Assembly: GCA_964494345.1 (NCBI GenBank)
Contig: CAZBSI010000002.1
Coordinates: 124,001 to 188,000, forward strand
DNA: 64,000 nt
Source: DTKD01 sp964494345
GTDB taxonomy: Bacteria; Armatimonadota; UBA5829
Direction of reading: 5' to 3'
Shown here: piece by piece, positions 26,501-35,567 of the stretch
Layout of the letters: every line of letters begins with the position of its first letter
Position numbering within the stretch: the first letter of the stretch is position 1
The notes under the pieces: model-generated
Databases searched by the model: none
Told to the model about the DNA's origin: nothing
Seen by the model: the letters and a program-made list of their open reading frames with translations, nothing else
Made by a program: the position numbers and the translations under genes

Positions 26501-27748
26501 TTAGACCTGAGTGATCGACCTGCCGGCAGGATCGAATATCTGCTTTTTGCCCGAATCCTGCGCGCGAACGCCCATCACTACAGCCACTGAGTGCTCATAG
26601 CCGTTCATCACCGTCGCAACCGGCTGCTTGCCGGCTCGCACGGATTCCACCCAGTTGCGCATGTGATCCGGCATAGGCTCGGCAACAATGGTGACCTCGT
26701 CTGACATTCGAATATCCTTGCCACCACCAACACCGCTGGCCTTCCACGTCGCACAATCCAACGTGCCTTTAGTGCCGTATATTTTGAACTCGCTGCCGGG
26801 AGAGTCGTTTCCGAAACCAGTTGTGTAGTTGAGGATAAAGCCTTCAGGATACTCAAAAAGAGCCTCGAACGTGTCCGGGTTCTCTCTGCCGTCTTTCCAG
26901 ATGAGATTCTGGCCCATCGCCACACAGCTTCTGGGGAAAGTAGCGCCCATAACAAGGTTCACCGCATCGACCATATGGCTCATCCATTGACACGGAATGC
27001 CGGTGGAGTATGGTTTGAATATGCGCCACTGCCGAAAGACCCTGGGGCTGAACGGCCTGTCCGACCTGCCCATCTGAAACTGTTTCCAGTCTACATCTTC
27101 GGCTTTAGCCGTGGAATGGTCGCGAATCCAGCGAGCGCCGTAGTAGTTCCAGGATACATTCACCCTGGCAATTGAGCCTAACGCACCGCTTTTAATGAAC
27201 TCCGCCGCCGCGTGGTATTTGGGGTCGCTGCGCCGTTGAGTCCCTATCTGGACAATTATGTGTGGGTTGGCTTCGGCGGTTTTGATCAGGGCATTGGCAT
27301 CTTCCAGCGTGTTTGCCGTCGGCTTCTCGCAGTAGGTGTGCTTGCCGGCCGATATCGCCTTACGGAGCATCTCGGCGTGCTGGAAATCGGCAGTGCCTAT
27401 AATAACCGCGTCGATGTCACTGGCCGCCAGCATCTCTTCGTAGGTCGTGTAGACCTTCGGCTTCGCGCCATATAAATCAGTGATGCGCTGCACGGCCTTA
27501 TCGCGATTGACAGTCCAAATATCGTTGACCGCGACGATCTCGCAATTATGGCTGCCTTTAAGTGCGTGGAACTCCTTGATCAGCGAATCCATCCGCTCGC
27601 CGACCCCTATGACCCCGACTCGAAGCCGGTCATTGGCGCCCTGAGCGCGAGCCGGCGCCGGAATCCCCGCGCTTCCGATCGCAACTCCCGCTACTCCCAC
27701 CATCGAGGCCGCAAGAAATTCCCGCCGGGTGATTTTCTTTATATTCAC
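26501..27748 (-). CDS. Tat-exported Gfo/Idh/MocA-family oxidoreductase
   Basis: 415 residues. The N-terminus has a twin-arginine signal (ITRREFLAASMVGVAGVAIG, ending in ARA). The Rossmann domain follows (LRVGVIGVGERMDSLI) with the CEKPTANTLEDA motif holding the conserved lysine-proline pair. The C-terminal alpha/beta domain is typical of the family. Such exported enzymes use tightly bound NAD(P) to oxidise or isomerise sugars; the substrate is unknown. GTG 27748 is preceded by GGGAG. It starts 2 bases after the HTH protein gene, so the two are cotranscribed. Confidence 0.9.
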   Translation of the reverse strand: MNIKKITRREFLAASMVGVAGVAIGSAGIPAPARAQGANDRLRVGVIGVGERMDSLIKEFHALKGSHNCEIVAVNDIWTVNRDKAVQRITDLYGAKPKVYTTYEEMLAASDIDAVIIGTADFQHAEMLRKAISAGKHTYCEKPTANTLEDANALIKTAEANPHIIVQIGTQRRSDPKYHAAAEFIKSGALGSIARVNVSWNYYGARWIRDHSTAKAEDVDWKQFQMGRSDRPFSPRVFRQWRIFKPYSTGIPCQWMSHMVDAVNLVMGATFPRSCVAMGQNLIWKDGRENPDTFEALFEYPEGFILNYTTGFGNDSPGSEFKIYGTKGTLDCATWKASGVGGGKDIRMSDEVTIVAEPMPDHMRNWVESVRAGKQPVATVMNGYEHSVAVVMGVRAQDSGKKQIFDPAGRSITQV

Positions 27749-27750
27749 AA

Positions 27751-28704
27751 TTATTCTCCCGCAGCCTCGTCCTTATGTTCAGAGCGCTTGCCCGATTCCA
27801 TAAACGCCAACACGTCGGAGAGCTTGAACCTGCGCTGATTGCCGGCCGTTCGATAATGTTTCAGCACGCCGCGGTTGGTGTATCTTCGCACCGTGGTCGG
27901 GCAGACGTTCAATACGCGCGCGGCCTCTTCGAGGCTGATAATAGGGTCCAAAAGCCGCTGTATGAGCTGCTCGCGAGTCTCCTTAAAAGTTTTATATGAG
28001 TTCTGTGCAATCTCCTCACCAGCCGTTCCGAACAGGGTCTGCAGGTGATGCGGCATGCGATCCCAGTTGGCCTGCGTTACGTCAGGCACAACGGCCTTAG
28101 GCTTTAAGCCGATAGCCACCTCCGGCGACGGAACCGGCCTTGGCGGGAGAGGAATCTCTACCGGAGGCCCCGGTTGCAATTTCTCGCGCCGGCTGACAGG
28201 CGGCTGCGGCGCCGGTTCCCTGGGCAGCGGCCGAGGTTGCCCTGTGCCCTCAGACAGCCCGAGACTGCCCTGATCCTCAGCCACCGGCATCTCCTCTACT
28301 TTCTCAACTATCTCCGTTTCCTCCGGATCGTCAAGAACGGACTGCCGGCCGGATCTGCTTAAAAACGAGAAGAAATCCTCAACTTGCGGCGTTTCCTCCT
28401 CGCCAAAGAGCTTGCCGGATGCCTGATCGGTTGAGTCAGCGGAAGACGATGTCTCAATAACGGGGGTCGGCTCTACCACTACCTCGTCAGAATCCACAGT
28501 GGCGACCACAGAGATGGGAGCTTCGGCAGCAGGGGCCTCGATTTGCACCTGGTGAATCTGCTGATCCGGCACGCTCTTCTCGGCGCTTGGCTTGAGATCG
28601 TTGTTGGGTTTTGGTTGAGTTGGAGCCTTTCTGGCCTTTACTTCTTGTTCTTGCTTGTCAACCTGCTTGAACCATTCTCCGAGTTTGTTGTCGTAGTTAG
28701 CCAT
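27751..28704 (-). CDS. Proline-rich protein with C-terminal MerR/excisionase-type HTH
   Basis: 317 residues. The first 40 are charged and helical; the middle (about 60-210) is low-complexity, acidic then proline-rich (PLPPRPVPSPE). Only the C-terminus is clearly folded: ISLEEAARVLNVCPTTVRRY followed by NRGVLKHYRTAGNQRRF (about 259-305), a BldC/excisionase-like winged helix. This suggests a DNA-binding regulator with a long disordered arm. ATG 28704 sits seven bases after GGGAG. It lies between queA (12-base gap) and the Gfo/Idh gene (2-base gap). Confidence 0.72.
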   Translation of the reverse strand: MANYDNKLGEWFKQVDKQEQEVKARKAPTQPKPNNDLKPSAEKSVPDQQIHQVQIEAPAAEAPISVVATVDSDEVVVEPTPVIETSSSADSTDQASGKLFGEEETPQVEDFFSFLSRSGRQSVLDDPEETEIVEKVEEMPVAEDQGSLGLSEGTGQPRPLPREPAPQPPVSRREKLQPGPPVEIPLPPRPVPSPEVAIGLKPKAVVPDVTQANWDRMPHHLQTLFGTAGEEIAQNSYKTFKETREQLIQRLLDPIISLEEAARVLNVCPTTVRRYTNRGVLKHYRTAGNQRRFKLSDVLAFMESGKRSEHKDEAAGE

Positions 28705-28716
28705 CAATATTCTCCC

Positions 28717-29730
28717 TCAAAAAAGCAACATTGCATCGCCGAAGCTGAAAAAGCGGTATCTTTGCCGCACCGCTTCCGCATAAGCGTGTCGAACCAGTTC
28801 TGTTCCGCCAAACGCGCTCACCAGCATCAGCAGAGTGGATTTTGGTATGTGAAAATTAGTAATCAGACCATCGACTATCTTAAACTCATAGCCAGGTCGT
28901 ATAAATAATTTCGTCTCGGCCTGCGTCGGCGCTACCCGCCGTTTGCCGATTGCTGCGCTCTCGAGGGCCCTTACGCTTGTGGTGCCTACGCAAATAACCC
29001 TTCCCGGCGCCGAATTTATCACCTCCGCGCATTGCGGGCTTATCGAGAAAGCCTCCGAATGCATGTCGTGATCTTCAACATTCTCCGTGCGGACCGGTCT
29101 AAACGTCGCAACCCCAACGTGCAACGTCACAAACGCCACCCTAACGCCTTTATCGCGTATCTTCTTCAGCAGGCTATCCGTAAAATGCAGCCCTGCAGTG
29201 GGCGCTGCGGCAGAACCATCCGCAGAAGCGTAGATGGTCTGGTAGCGGTCTTTATCCCCCAATTCTCCGTGAATATACGGCGGCAGCGGCACCTCTCCGA
29301 TGCGTTCTATAACAGCGTCCGGGTCCGCATCCGCATAAAACCGCAGTATACGGCCGCCATCCTCTGTTCTATCGATGACATCCGCCCGCAGCTCGTCGCC
29401 GAACCTCAGCCCTGTCCCCACCTGAACCCGGCGGCCCGGCTTAACCATCGCGTGCCATAAAGCAGGCGCCAAACGCTTCATCAACAAAGCTTCGACAGCC
29501 CCGCCTGTCGACTTCGCCCCGAACAGCCTCACCGCGACAACCCGCGTGTCGTTCATAACCAGCAGATCGTCTTCTCGCAAATAATCGACCACGTCGCTAA
29601 ACCGGCGATGTTCGATGCTTTGATTTGCCCTGTCGACCACCAACAGCCTGGAATTGTCCCTTTCGGGCAGGGGCTGCTGCGCGATTAACTCTTCGGGCAG
29701 CGTATAATTAAAATCGCTTAGTCGCATCAC
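28717..29730 (-). CDS. queA: S-adenosylmethionine:tRNA ribosyltransferase-isomerase QueA
   Basis: 337 residues, normal length. QueA adds the cyclopentene-epoxide moiety from SAM to preQ1 at position 34 of GUN-decoding tRNAs, forming epoxyqueuosine. Family blocks: DFNYTLPEELIAQQPL at the start, LLVMNDTRVVAVRLFG, PLPPYIHGELGDKDRYQTIYA, SAAAPTAGLHFT, VTLHVGVATFRPVR and the C-terminal ITNFHIPKSTLLMLVSAF. It is the first gene of a run that continues with the HTH and Gfo/Idh genes. No other queuosine gene is in the window. Confidence 0.95.
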   Translation of the reverse strand: MMRLSDFNYTLPEELIAQQPLPERDNSRLLVVDRANQSIEHRRFSDVVDYLREDDLLVMNDTRVVAVRLFGAKSTGGAVEALLMKRLAPALWHAMVKPGRRVQVGTGLRFGDELRADVIDRTEDGGRILRFYADADPDAVIERIGEVPLPPYIHGELGDKDRYQTIYASADGSAAAPTAGLHFTDSLLKKIRDKGVRVAFVTLHVGVATFRPVRTENVEDHDMHSEAFSISPQCAEVINSAPGRVICVGTTSVRALESAAIGKRRVAPTQAETKLFIRPGYEFKIVDGLITNFHIPKSTLLMLVSAFGGTELVRHAYAEAVRQRYRFFSFGDAMLLF

Positions 29731-29846
29731 ACTCTCTGAGCCTTACTTTCCAGGCACAGAGCAGTGTACAACTTCTCTCGCACAAACCTATACGGCGGGC
29801 TGCCTGTGCATGTGATTGTAAGGTCTTAACAAGCCAAAGTCAAGGG

Positions 29847-29861
29847 AATTACAGTGTAATT
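29847..29861. promoter_or_regulatory. Perfect palindrome upstream of queA
   Basis: AATTACA-G-TGTAATT, 15 bases, about 117 bases upstream of queA in a 282-base spacer with no gene. It has the size of an operator for a dimeric repressor; no regulator can be assigned. Nothing else notable is seen in this spacer. Confidence 0.4.
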
Positions 29862-30012
29862 TAATGCCAAGTTTCACTCACGGATACAGCACGTAAAATA
29901 CGAAATAACCACAATTGTCGCGGCTTATCGCACAGGACTGTAATCCGGTAGACGTACAAACAAAATAGCCTAAAATAATAGGTAATAAGCTACAAAATTG
30001 GTCTGTTGTCGC

Positions 30013-30807
30013 CTAACCTTTGCTGTAGAGTTGAACGGGGTAGAGCGCGCTGCGGTGTTGTTCAAAACTCGCGGGATTGTCGTATATCAGCAGGCAGTTT
30101 GTAATCGATCGGCTCGGGTTGGAAATAAGTTTTCCGGCATAATATAACCCGGTCGAGGAGCCGCCGTCCAGCCCCGCTGCATCGACGCATCCCAGCGCCT
30201 GCATCGCTTTGGCGAGCTGGCTGAGATAAGTCTTGCGGGTGGTGGTCACCAATACCAGCTTATTAGCCCTGGTCACACCGATTCCCGTGCGGATGCGAGG
30301 TGAAAAATGCACGCTGCTTCGAAATCCCTGGTCGCGCGGATATACCGCCCATTTGCCGCCGCTAAGCAGGCTCGGCCCTGCCGAAAGCACTGACTGGTAA
30401 TCGCTCCAGTTATATTTTTGGCTGTTTACAAACGTCACCGAGTTGCTCTCGCCGAAAGCCACTGCTGTGCCGAGATAGCCTCCGTGGATGAGTTGTCCGT
30501 CTATGACTATATCCCCGGTGGGTTTAAATGTGCGAGTGCAGAAAAAAGTGCCGTCTATAGCGGCGGCGGGCCGGGTCCGGCGCAGCATTGATCGGAAAGA
30601 CTCTGTGGTGCCGATGCCGTTTTTTGCTATCAACGGGGTGACGCGCACGTCCGGACTGTTGAGGTTTGCCGTGATTATGTGCACCCATACGCCGGCGACT
30701 TTCGCTTTTCTATACGACACATTGCTTGCGGCAAAGCAAGATTGCAGAGAAGACAAAAACACTAATACAAATATCAGGCTAAGCGGGAAAAGACTGCGGT
30801 TTTGCAC
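30013..30807 (-). CDS. Exported phosphodiester glycosidase-family (NAGPA-like) protein
   Basis: 264 residues. Signal peptide (QNRSLFPLSLIFVLVFLSSL, ending FAA). The body matches the NAGPA/DUF2233 family: PAAAIDGTFFCTRTFKPTG, SAGPSLLSGGKW, PRIRTGIGVT, and VDAAGLDGGSSTGLYY near the C-terminus. NAGPA uncovers mannose 6-phosphate in animals; bacterial members act on phosphodiester-linked glycans in the envelope, mostly unproven. Start chosen at GTG 30807 because GGAGG stands five bases before it and the signal peptide then begins at once; the frame is open to 30837. Confidence 0.83.
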   Translation of the reverse strand: MQNRSLFPLSLIFVLVFLSSLQSCFAASNVSYRKAKVAGVWVHIITANLNSPDVRVTPLIAKNGIGTTESFRSMLRRTRPAAAIDGTFFCTRTFKPTGDIVIDGQLIHGGYLGTAVAFGESNSVTFVNSQKYNWSDYQSVLSAGPSLLSGGKWAVYPRDQGFRSSVHFSPRIRTGIGVTRANKLVLVTTTRKTYLSQLAKAMQALGCVDAAGLDGGSSTGLYYAGKLISNPSRSITNCLLIYDNPASFEQHRSALYPVQLYSKG

Positions 30808-30971
30808 TTGGGCCTCCATGCTCATATACGCAAGCAATAGCGGTTATCTTCATAATAGCACAACCGTACCGTGACGGTCAATATCTGTTGCGTAGTACCG
30901 CAGACCGATCAAAATATATGGCAAGCAGACACAATATATTCTTCACAATCGAAAATATTGCCGGCGGGTAT

Positions 30972-30997
30972 GGGTGGCGATACCGCAATCGCCACCC
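30972..30997. repeat. Hairpin repeat, GGGTGGCGAT type
   Basis: GGGTGGCGAT-ACCGCA-ATCGCCACCC, perfect 10-bp stem, eight bases past the hemerythrin stop. Likely that gene's terminator, and one of three similar hairpins in the window. Confidence 0.75.
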
Positions 30998-31005
30998 GCA
31001 TGATC

Positions 31006-31569
31006 TTATCGTTCCGGTTCCAGATACTTCTCATCGAGCCGATCCAGCAACGCGTGATAAGCCTCGTGCACACCTGGCCCAATGCGCTGTTCCTCTATCT
31101 CGTCGAAGCCCTTGGCCAGCGCCTCGTGCTGGTCGGCAGGAAGATACTGCTCCGCCATCGGAAACAGCACATTGTTTTCCTTAAAAATATGAGCGGTCAG
31201 CAGCCCTGCATACCCCCGGGCCCCGGCAGCAAATTGAGATCTGGCCGCCGGATCGTTGGCACGCAGTCCCGGCAACGACTCGGCCATAGTGGCGATGTGT
31301 TTTCGACCCTGCACGTGATCGTCCAGCATCACTCCGATAGGCCCTCCCTGCCTGGGAATGCCAACGGCTTCCAGCGCCGGAAACAACAAGTCTTCTTCCT
31401 TGCCGTGGTGGCATTTATCGGCGAAAGTGCGCAAAAAGTCGACGGTTTGCTCGATGTCGTCGATATCGAGAGGCTTGTTTTCGTCGGCATCGTCGGCCAG
31501 GCGCTCAAGAACCGCCAGCGCGACCTTTATGCCCTCATGCTCTTTGCGCAGATCATCAGTTGCGTACAT
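31006..31569 (-). CDS. Hemerythrin-domain protein
   Basis: 187 residues. A four-helix HHE-type domain with histidine/glutamate pairs spaced for a di-iron site: RKEHEGIK, KCHHGKEEDLLFPAL, DDHVQGRKHI and HIFKENNVLFPMAE. Such proteins bind oxygen or nitric oxide, or sense redox or iron. Start set at ATG 31569, which has GGAGGAGG upstream; the frame extends to 31617 but without a signal. The glutaredoxin and thioredoxin reductase genes diverge from it, suggesting a redox neighbourhood. Confidence 0.88.
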   Translation of the reverse strand: MYATDDLRKEHEGIKVALAVLERLADDADENKPLDIDDIEQTVDFLRTFADKCHHGKEEDLLFPALEAVGIPRQGGPIGVMLDDHVQGRKHIATMAESLPGLRANDPAARSQFAAGARGYAGLLTAHIFKENNVLFPMAEQYLPADQHEALAKGFDEIEEQRIGPGVHEAYHALLDRLDEKYLEPER

Positions 31570-31845
31570 AAAGAAACCTCCTCCGAAAGAGGCCATACTC
31601 CGACCCCAGCCTTGCACATTTAGTGTTGAGATTATTCTTCCAACAGAACTCCACTATGAAACCCGTTTGCAAGGAAATGTTGGAGCAGGCCGCAAATAAG
31701 CAGGAATTTAGTCCCCGTAGATTACGCATCCCATAGATTCCGCGAATGACGGGGTTTTCGGTCGTAAAATATGCCGACCAGGCGTATACTGTTGATGTGT
31801 TGGGTATAGTTATTGCTGAAGTAATCATATCAGGAGGAATTTGTT

Positions 31846-32082
31846 ATGGCAGATAAGCACGTAACCGTCTATTCCACTCCCACTTGTCCCTATTGTCACC
31901 AGGTGAAGGACTATCTGAAGCAAAAGGGCGTTGACTTTACCGATCTCAACGTGGCCTCCGACCTTGAGGCACGAAATAATATGGTGCAGAAATCGGGTCA
32001 GCTTGGGGTTCCGGTGATCGATGTCGATGGGCAGATGGTCGTAGGATTCAATCGCGCCAAACTCGAAGAGCTTCTCGGTTGA
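31846..32082 (+). CDS. Glutaredoxin-like protein (NrdH type)
   Basis: 78 residues, one thioredoxin fold. Active site CPYC in YSTPTCPYCHQVKDYL, cis-proline loop LGVPVIDVDG and QMVVGFNRAKLEELL. The size and the lack of glutathione-binding residues that I can recognise suggest the NrdH/Uxx-star group, which is reduced by thioredoxin reductase rather than glutathione. That fits the trxB gene 22 bases downstream. AGGAGG lies nine bases before ATG. Confidence 0.9.
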   Translation: MADKHVTVYSTPTCPYCHQVKDYLKQKGVDFTDLNVASDLEARNNMVQKSGQLGVPVIDVDGQMVVGFNRAKLEELLG

Positions 32083-32104
32083 GTATTCGAATGTGAGGTA
32101 AAAT

Positions 32105-33061
32105 ATGCCGGAGAAGACTCATTACGACCTGATCGTCCTCGGCGCGGGGCCGGCGGGGATGACCGCGGTCGTCTATGCCGCTCGAAAGCAGATCGATACG
32201 CTGATCATCTCAGACGACATCGGCGGCCAGACTTTGTGGAGCGCGGGGATAGAGAACTATCTTGGGTTTATGTTTATAACCGGGCCGGAATTGGTTCGGA
32301 AATTCGAGGAACACGTGCGTGCGTTCGATGTTCCGCAGGAATATACCCGCGTCTCCAGCCTGCTGCGCGACGGGGACAAATTCAGCATACATACTGATGA
32401 TGGTCGAGTTTTTACTGCGAGAGCGGTTATCGTGGCTACGGGAAAGTCCCCTAAGATGCTCGGCGTGCCTGGGGAAAAGGAGCTTATCGGACGTGGGGTG
32501 GCGTATTGTGCGACCTGCGATGCCCCTTTATTTGCAGGACATAACGTGGCTGTGGTGGGCGGCGGCAATTCCGGCCTGGATGCGGTAATCCAGTTGATGG
32601 GGTTGTGCCCTAAGGTCTATCTTATCGAACACTCGCCTGCGCTTCGCGCCGACGCGGTGGTGGTAAAAAAAGCCGAAGCCGCAGATAATGTTGAGGTTCT
32701 CACGAACACATCGGTGAAAGAAATAATCGGCGCCGATTTCGTTGAGGGTATTAAAATCGACAGCGCCAATGGAGGCAACCCGCGACAACTCGATGTTAAG
32801 GGAATCTTTATCGAGATCGGCCTGAGTCCGAACACCAGCTTCTTAGACCAACTCGTGCGTTTGAACCCGCAAGGGGAGGTTCCGGTGGACTGCGCCGCTC
32901 GCACGGGGGTTCCGGGCTTGTATGCCGCCGGAGATGTGACCGATGTGCCCGAAAAGCAGATCATTATCGCGGCGGGTGACGGGGCAAAGGCCGCGCTGGG
33001 CGCGTATGCTTATCTGCTAAGGCTGCCAATTGTCGATGATTGGGGACCGATGATCTCGTGA
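32105..33061 (+). CDS. trxB: Thioredoxin reductase-like flavoprotein
   Basis: 318 residues. FAD-binding GAGPAGMTAVVYAARK at the N-terminus, redox-active CATCDAP near residue 138, NAD(P)-binding GGGNSGLDAVIQ, and C-terminal GLYAAGDVTDVPEKQ. Thioredoxin reductase passes electrons from NAD(P)H through FAD and the CxxC to thioredoxin or, here plausibly, the adjacent glutaredoxin. The nucleotide-specificity loop differs from classical NADPH enzymes (no clear HRR motif), so the donor may differ. The stop overlaps the hemW start (GTGA). Confidence 0.9.
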   Translation: MPEKTHYDLIVLGAGPAGMTAVVYAARKQIDTLIISDDIGGQTLWSAGIENYLGFMFITGPELVRKFEEHVRAFDVPQEYTRVSSLLRDGDKFSIHTDDGRVFTARAVIVATGKSPKMLGVPGEKELIGRGVAYCATCDAPLFAGHNVAVVGGGNSGLDAVIQLMGLCPKVYLIEHSPALRADAVVVKKAEAADNVEVLTNTSVKEIIGADFVEGIKIDSANGGNPRQLDVKGIFIEIGLSPNTSFLDQLVRLNPQGEVPVDCAARTGVPGLYAAGDVTDVPEKQIIIAAGDGAKAALGAYAYLLRLPIVDDWGPMIS

Positions 33062-34209
33062 TTGGGGCTGTGCGGTCGGCGTATGTGCATATTCCGTTTT
33101 GCGTGTCGAAGTGCTGGTATTGTGACTTCAATTCATATTGCGGCTTGGAATCGCTATATGAGGGCTATGTTCGCGCGCTGATTGCAGAGATCAACAGCAC
33201 TGCACCACACTCGGAGAATAATCTTCAGACCATCTATTTTGGAGGCGGAACCCCGACCGTGCTGCCCGAAGACGATCTGATCCGGGTTTTGGATACGCTG
33301 TGTGAGAGGTTCGGCATCTCGGAGACCGCCGAGGTAACCATCGAAGCGAATCCAGGCACGGTGAGTCTTCGCGGGCTGAAAATGTTGCATAAGGCCGGGT
33401 TCAACAGAATCAGCCTCGGAATACAGTCCCTCGACGACGACTTCCTGCGCGGCATCGGGCGAACGCATACGCGCCTGCAGGCGATTGCAGCGTATAATTA
33501 CGCTCGCGAGGCCGGGTTCGATAACGCCGGGGTGGATCTAATATTCGCCCTGCCTGGACAGAGCCTGACGCACTTCGCCGATACTCTCGAAAGCGTTATG
33601 GAACTAAGCCCAAGACCCGGACACGTCTCCCTTTATGAACTCTCCATAGAGGAGGGGACCCGTTTTGCGGAGTTGTGTGCGCAGGGGGGGCTTCCGGTGG
33701 TCGACGAAGAGCTGCGATTGCAGATGTATGAGTGCGCCATAGATCGGCTTACACAAGCTGGTTATGAGCACTACGAGGTCTCCAATTTCGCGCTGCCGGG
33801 GTTCCGGTCGCAGCATAATCTGACCTATTGGCGGAACGAGCCGTATTATGGCTTTGGGGCCGGGGCCAGCAGCTATGTAGATGGAACGAGAAGCCGACGC
33901 GTCCCGGACCCGCGAAAGTATATTGAGGCAGTTGACAGCGGTTCCGAGTTGATGGAGTTTTCTGAGACCCTCAGCCCCATTGCCCGCCTCGGAGAGACGA
34001 TAATTCAGGGGCTGAGGATGCTCGAAGGCGTCGATCTCAATTATATCGAAACCGAAACAGGCCTTAATCCGCGACTGATATATCAAACCGAGATCGAATC
34101 TCTGTTGCGCAAGGGTCTAATCGATGTTGCGGCTGACCATATGCGCGTAACTCACGCCGGGCTGCTGTTGCTCAACGACGTATCTCAGGAGTTCGCTGTA
34201 ATATCCTGA
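33058..34209 (+). CDS. hemW: HemW-like radical SAM protein
   Basis: 383 residues. Radical SAM cluster motif CVSKCWYC within YVHIPFCVSKCWYCDFNS, then YFGGGTPTVLPEDDL, ISLGIQSLDDDFLRGIGRTH and VSLYELSIEEGTRF, all typical of HemW (formerly called oxygen-independent coproporphyrinogen oxidase-like). HemW is regarded as a haem chaperone. The C-terminal HemN-type domain is present. GTG 33058 overlaps the trxB stop and suggests coupling; an in-frame TTG at 33040 is the alternative. Confidence 0.88.
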   Translation: MIGAVRSAYVHIPFCVSKCWYCDFNSYCGLESLYEGYVRALIAEINSTAPHSENNLQTIYFGGGTPTVLPEDDLIRVLDTLCERFGISETAEVTIEANPGTVSLRGLKMLHKAGFNRISLGIQSLDDDFLRGIGRTHTRLQAIAAYNYAREAGFDNAGVDLIFALPGQSLTHFADTLESVMELSPRPGHVSLYELSIEEGTRFAELCAQGGLPVVDEELRLQMYECAIDRLTQAGYEHYEVSNFALPGFRSQHNLTYWRNEPYYGFGAGASSYVDGTRSRRVPDPRKYIEAVDSGSELMEFSETLSPIARLGETIIQGLRMLEGVDLNYIETETGLNPRLIYQTEIESLLRKGLIDVAADHMRVTHAGLLLLNDVSQEFAVIS

Positions 34210-34212
34210 GCG

Positions 34213-34944
34213 CTACGGTTTTTTGTGCTGCAGGAACCAATCTCCGAGGTTTTCGTTGCGATAGGCGTTATCCCAGCTATTGTGACCGACTCCCGGATAG
34301 ATCGTCAATTTGCAGTTGCCTCCTGCGGCGTTGATCCATCTTTCCATCTCGCGACTGCGCTCGACATCGACTGCTTTATCGTGGTCGCCATGAAAAGTCC
34401 AAATCGGCAGTTTGACAACTTTTTTCGCTATCTCTTCATCAGCCCAACCACACACGGGCGCGATGGCGGCGAAAAGATCCGGATGGCGGGCAGCTATGGC
34501 CCATGTGCCGTGACCGCCCTGAGAAAGGCCCGTGAGATACAGTCGGGAGAGGTCTATGTTGTAATCCTTTTTCGCCTGCTCGAAGACAGCCATCGCCATC
34601 GGCTCCTCGTCCTCCCACAGCGACTCCGAGTCTTGCTTCTGCGGGAACAGGACTATAAACGGCCATTTGTCGGAATCGAGCATAATCGCGCCGCCAAAGT
34701 GATAGCACTGCCTCAGCCCGTCGGAGCCGCATTCTCCCTTGCCGTTAAGGAACAGAATAGTCGGCATCGGCTTTGCCGGATCGTAGGAGAGAGGCGCGTA
34801 GACCGCGTAGTTCATCTCCTTGTCATCGACTTTTATGGTCTTCATGATGAACCCACGCTGAACATCCTTTTGTTTTGCCGATACCGGGCATGCGTTCATC
34901 AGGATCAGCATAATCGCCACGACGAAAATTATCGATTGAGTCAT
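34213..34944 (-). CDS. Exported alpha/beta hydrolase (prolyl oligopeptidase/esterase-like)
   Basis: 243 residues. Signal peptide (SIIFVVAIMLILMNACPVSA). An alpha/beta-hydrolase fold with nucleophile elbow GLSQGGHGT, acid in FHGDHDKAVDVE and histidine in YPGVGHNSW. It resembles secreted feruloyl/PHB-depolymerase-like esterases that act on plant or storage polymers; the substrate is not known. GGGGG precedes ATG 34944. The stop is 3 bases from the convergent hemW stop, so the two transcripts meet there. Confidence 0.87.
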   Translation of the reverse strand: MTQSIIFVVAIMLILMNACPVSAKQKDVQRGFIMKTIKVDDKEMNYAVYAPLSYDPAKPMPTILFLNGKGECGSDGLRQCYHFGGAIMLDSDKWPFIVLFPQKQDSESLWEDEEPMAMAVFEQAKKDYNIDLSRLYLTGLSQGGHGTWAIAARHPDLFAAIAPVCGWADEEIAKKVVKLPIWTFHGDHDKAVDVERSREMERWINAAGGNCKLTIYPGVGHNSWDNAYRNENLGDWFLQHKKP

Positions 34945-35027
34945 AGCACAAAACCCCCTCGTTTGGCTGTCTAATTATATCACGCGTGCGTTGTCGTGAG
35001 CTTGAATCTTAGACCATTCAGATCAAT

Positions 35028-35546
35028 CTAATTATACACGCTATCAACCAGCCACCTGCGCCCATTCTTGACCAGGTTGATCGGTATCTGCCGCTCCCGT
35101 TGATCAGGGTATTTCAAGGTCACAATCACAACGGCGTGCCCTGCCGAGGGATACGCGGCGTCGCCTACGGTATATGTCGCCTCGTTGTTGTGTATCTCAT
35201 CGAAGAAATAATCCGACAGCGCGTGAGTGTCGGAGACCCCCGGCTGCATACGCGAATTAAAGGCGTCGGTATGATAACCGGCAGCTTTGCCGCATGACCT
35301 CTGAGCCATCGCGTCGAACCACTCCGTGGCGATAACATTCGGCGGTATTGTCCTGAATATGTGGCACAGCAGCAAAATGACCAGCAATAACCCCACGCCC
35401 GCCGCAGCATATTTCACTCTGGCAGACGGCTTCCACGCCTCCTTTGTCTCGACGTGAAAATGCCCCCCGGCAGCCGTTCGAGCGCCGCACACGATACATA
35501 CTTTTTGTTCTGAACGCAGATCAGCGCCGCATTTGACGCATTTCAA
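35028..35546 (-). CDS. Zinc-ribbon membrane protein of unknown function
   Basis: 172 residues. An N-terminal zinc ribbon (KCVKCGADL and VCIVCGART: two CxxC pairs), one membrane helix (about 45-67) and an exported C-terminal domain of about 100 residues that ends KNGRRWLVDSVYN, resembling small NTF2-like/DUF4878-type domains. I cannot assign a function. The start is TTG 35546, with GAGGTG about nine bases upstream. It lies 21 bases after galK and may be the last gene of that operon. Confidence 0.7.
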   Translation of the reverse strand: MKCVKCGADLRSEQKVCIVCGARTAAGGHFHVETKEAWKPSARVKYAAAGVGLLLVILLLCHIFRTIPPNVIATEWFDAMAQRSCGKAAGYHTDAFNSRMQPGVSDTHALSDYFFDEIHNNEATYTVGDAAYPSAGHAVVIVTLKYPDQRERQIPINLVKNGRRWLVDSVYN

Positions 35547-35567
35547 GTATCATCACCTCTTAAACGA

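Noticed and set aside
30871..31623. 250-codon plus-strand ORF
   Set aside because: Antisense to the hemerythrin gene, which has iron-ligand motifs and a good ribosome site; the ORF product has no recognisable domain.
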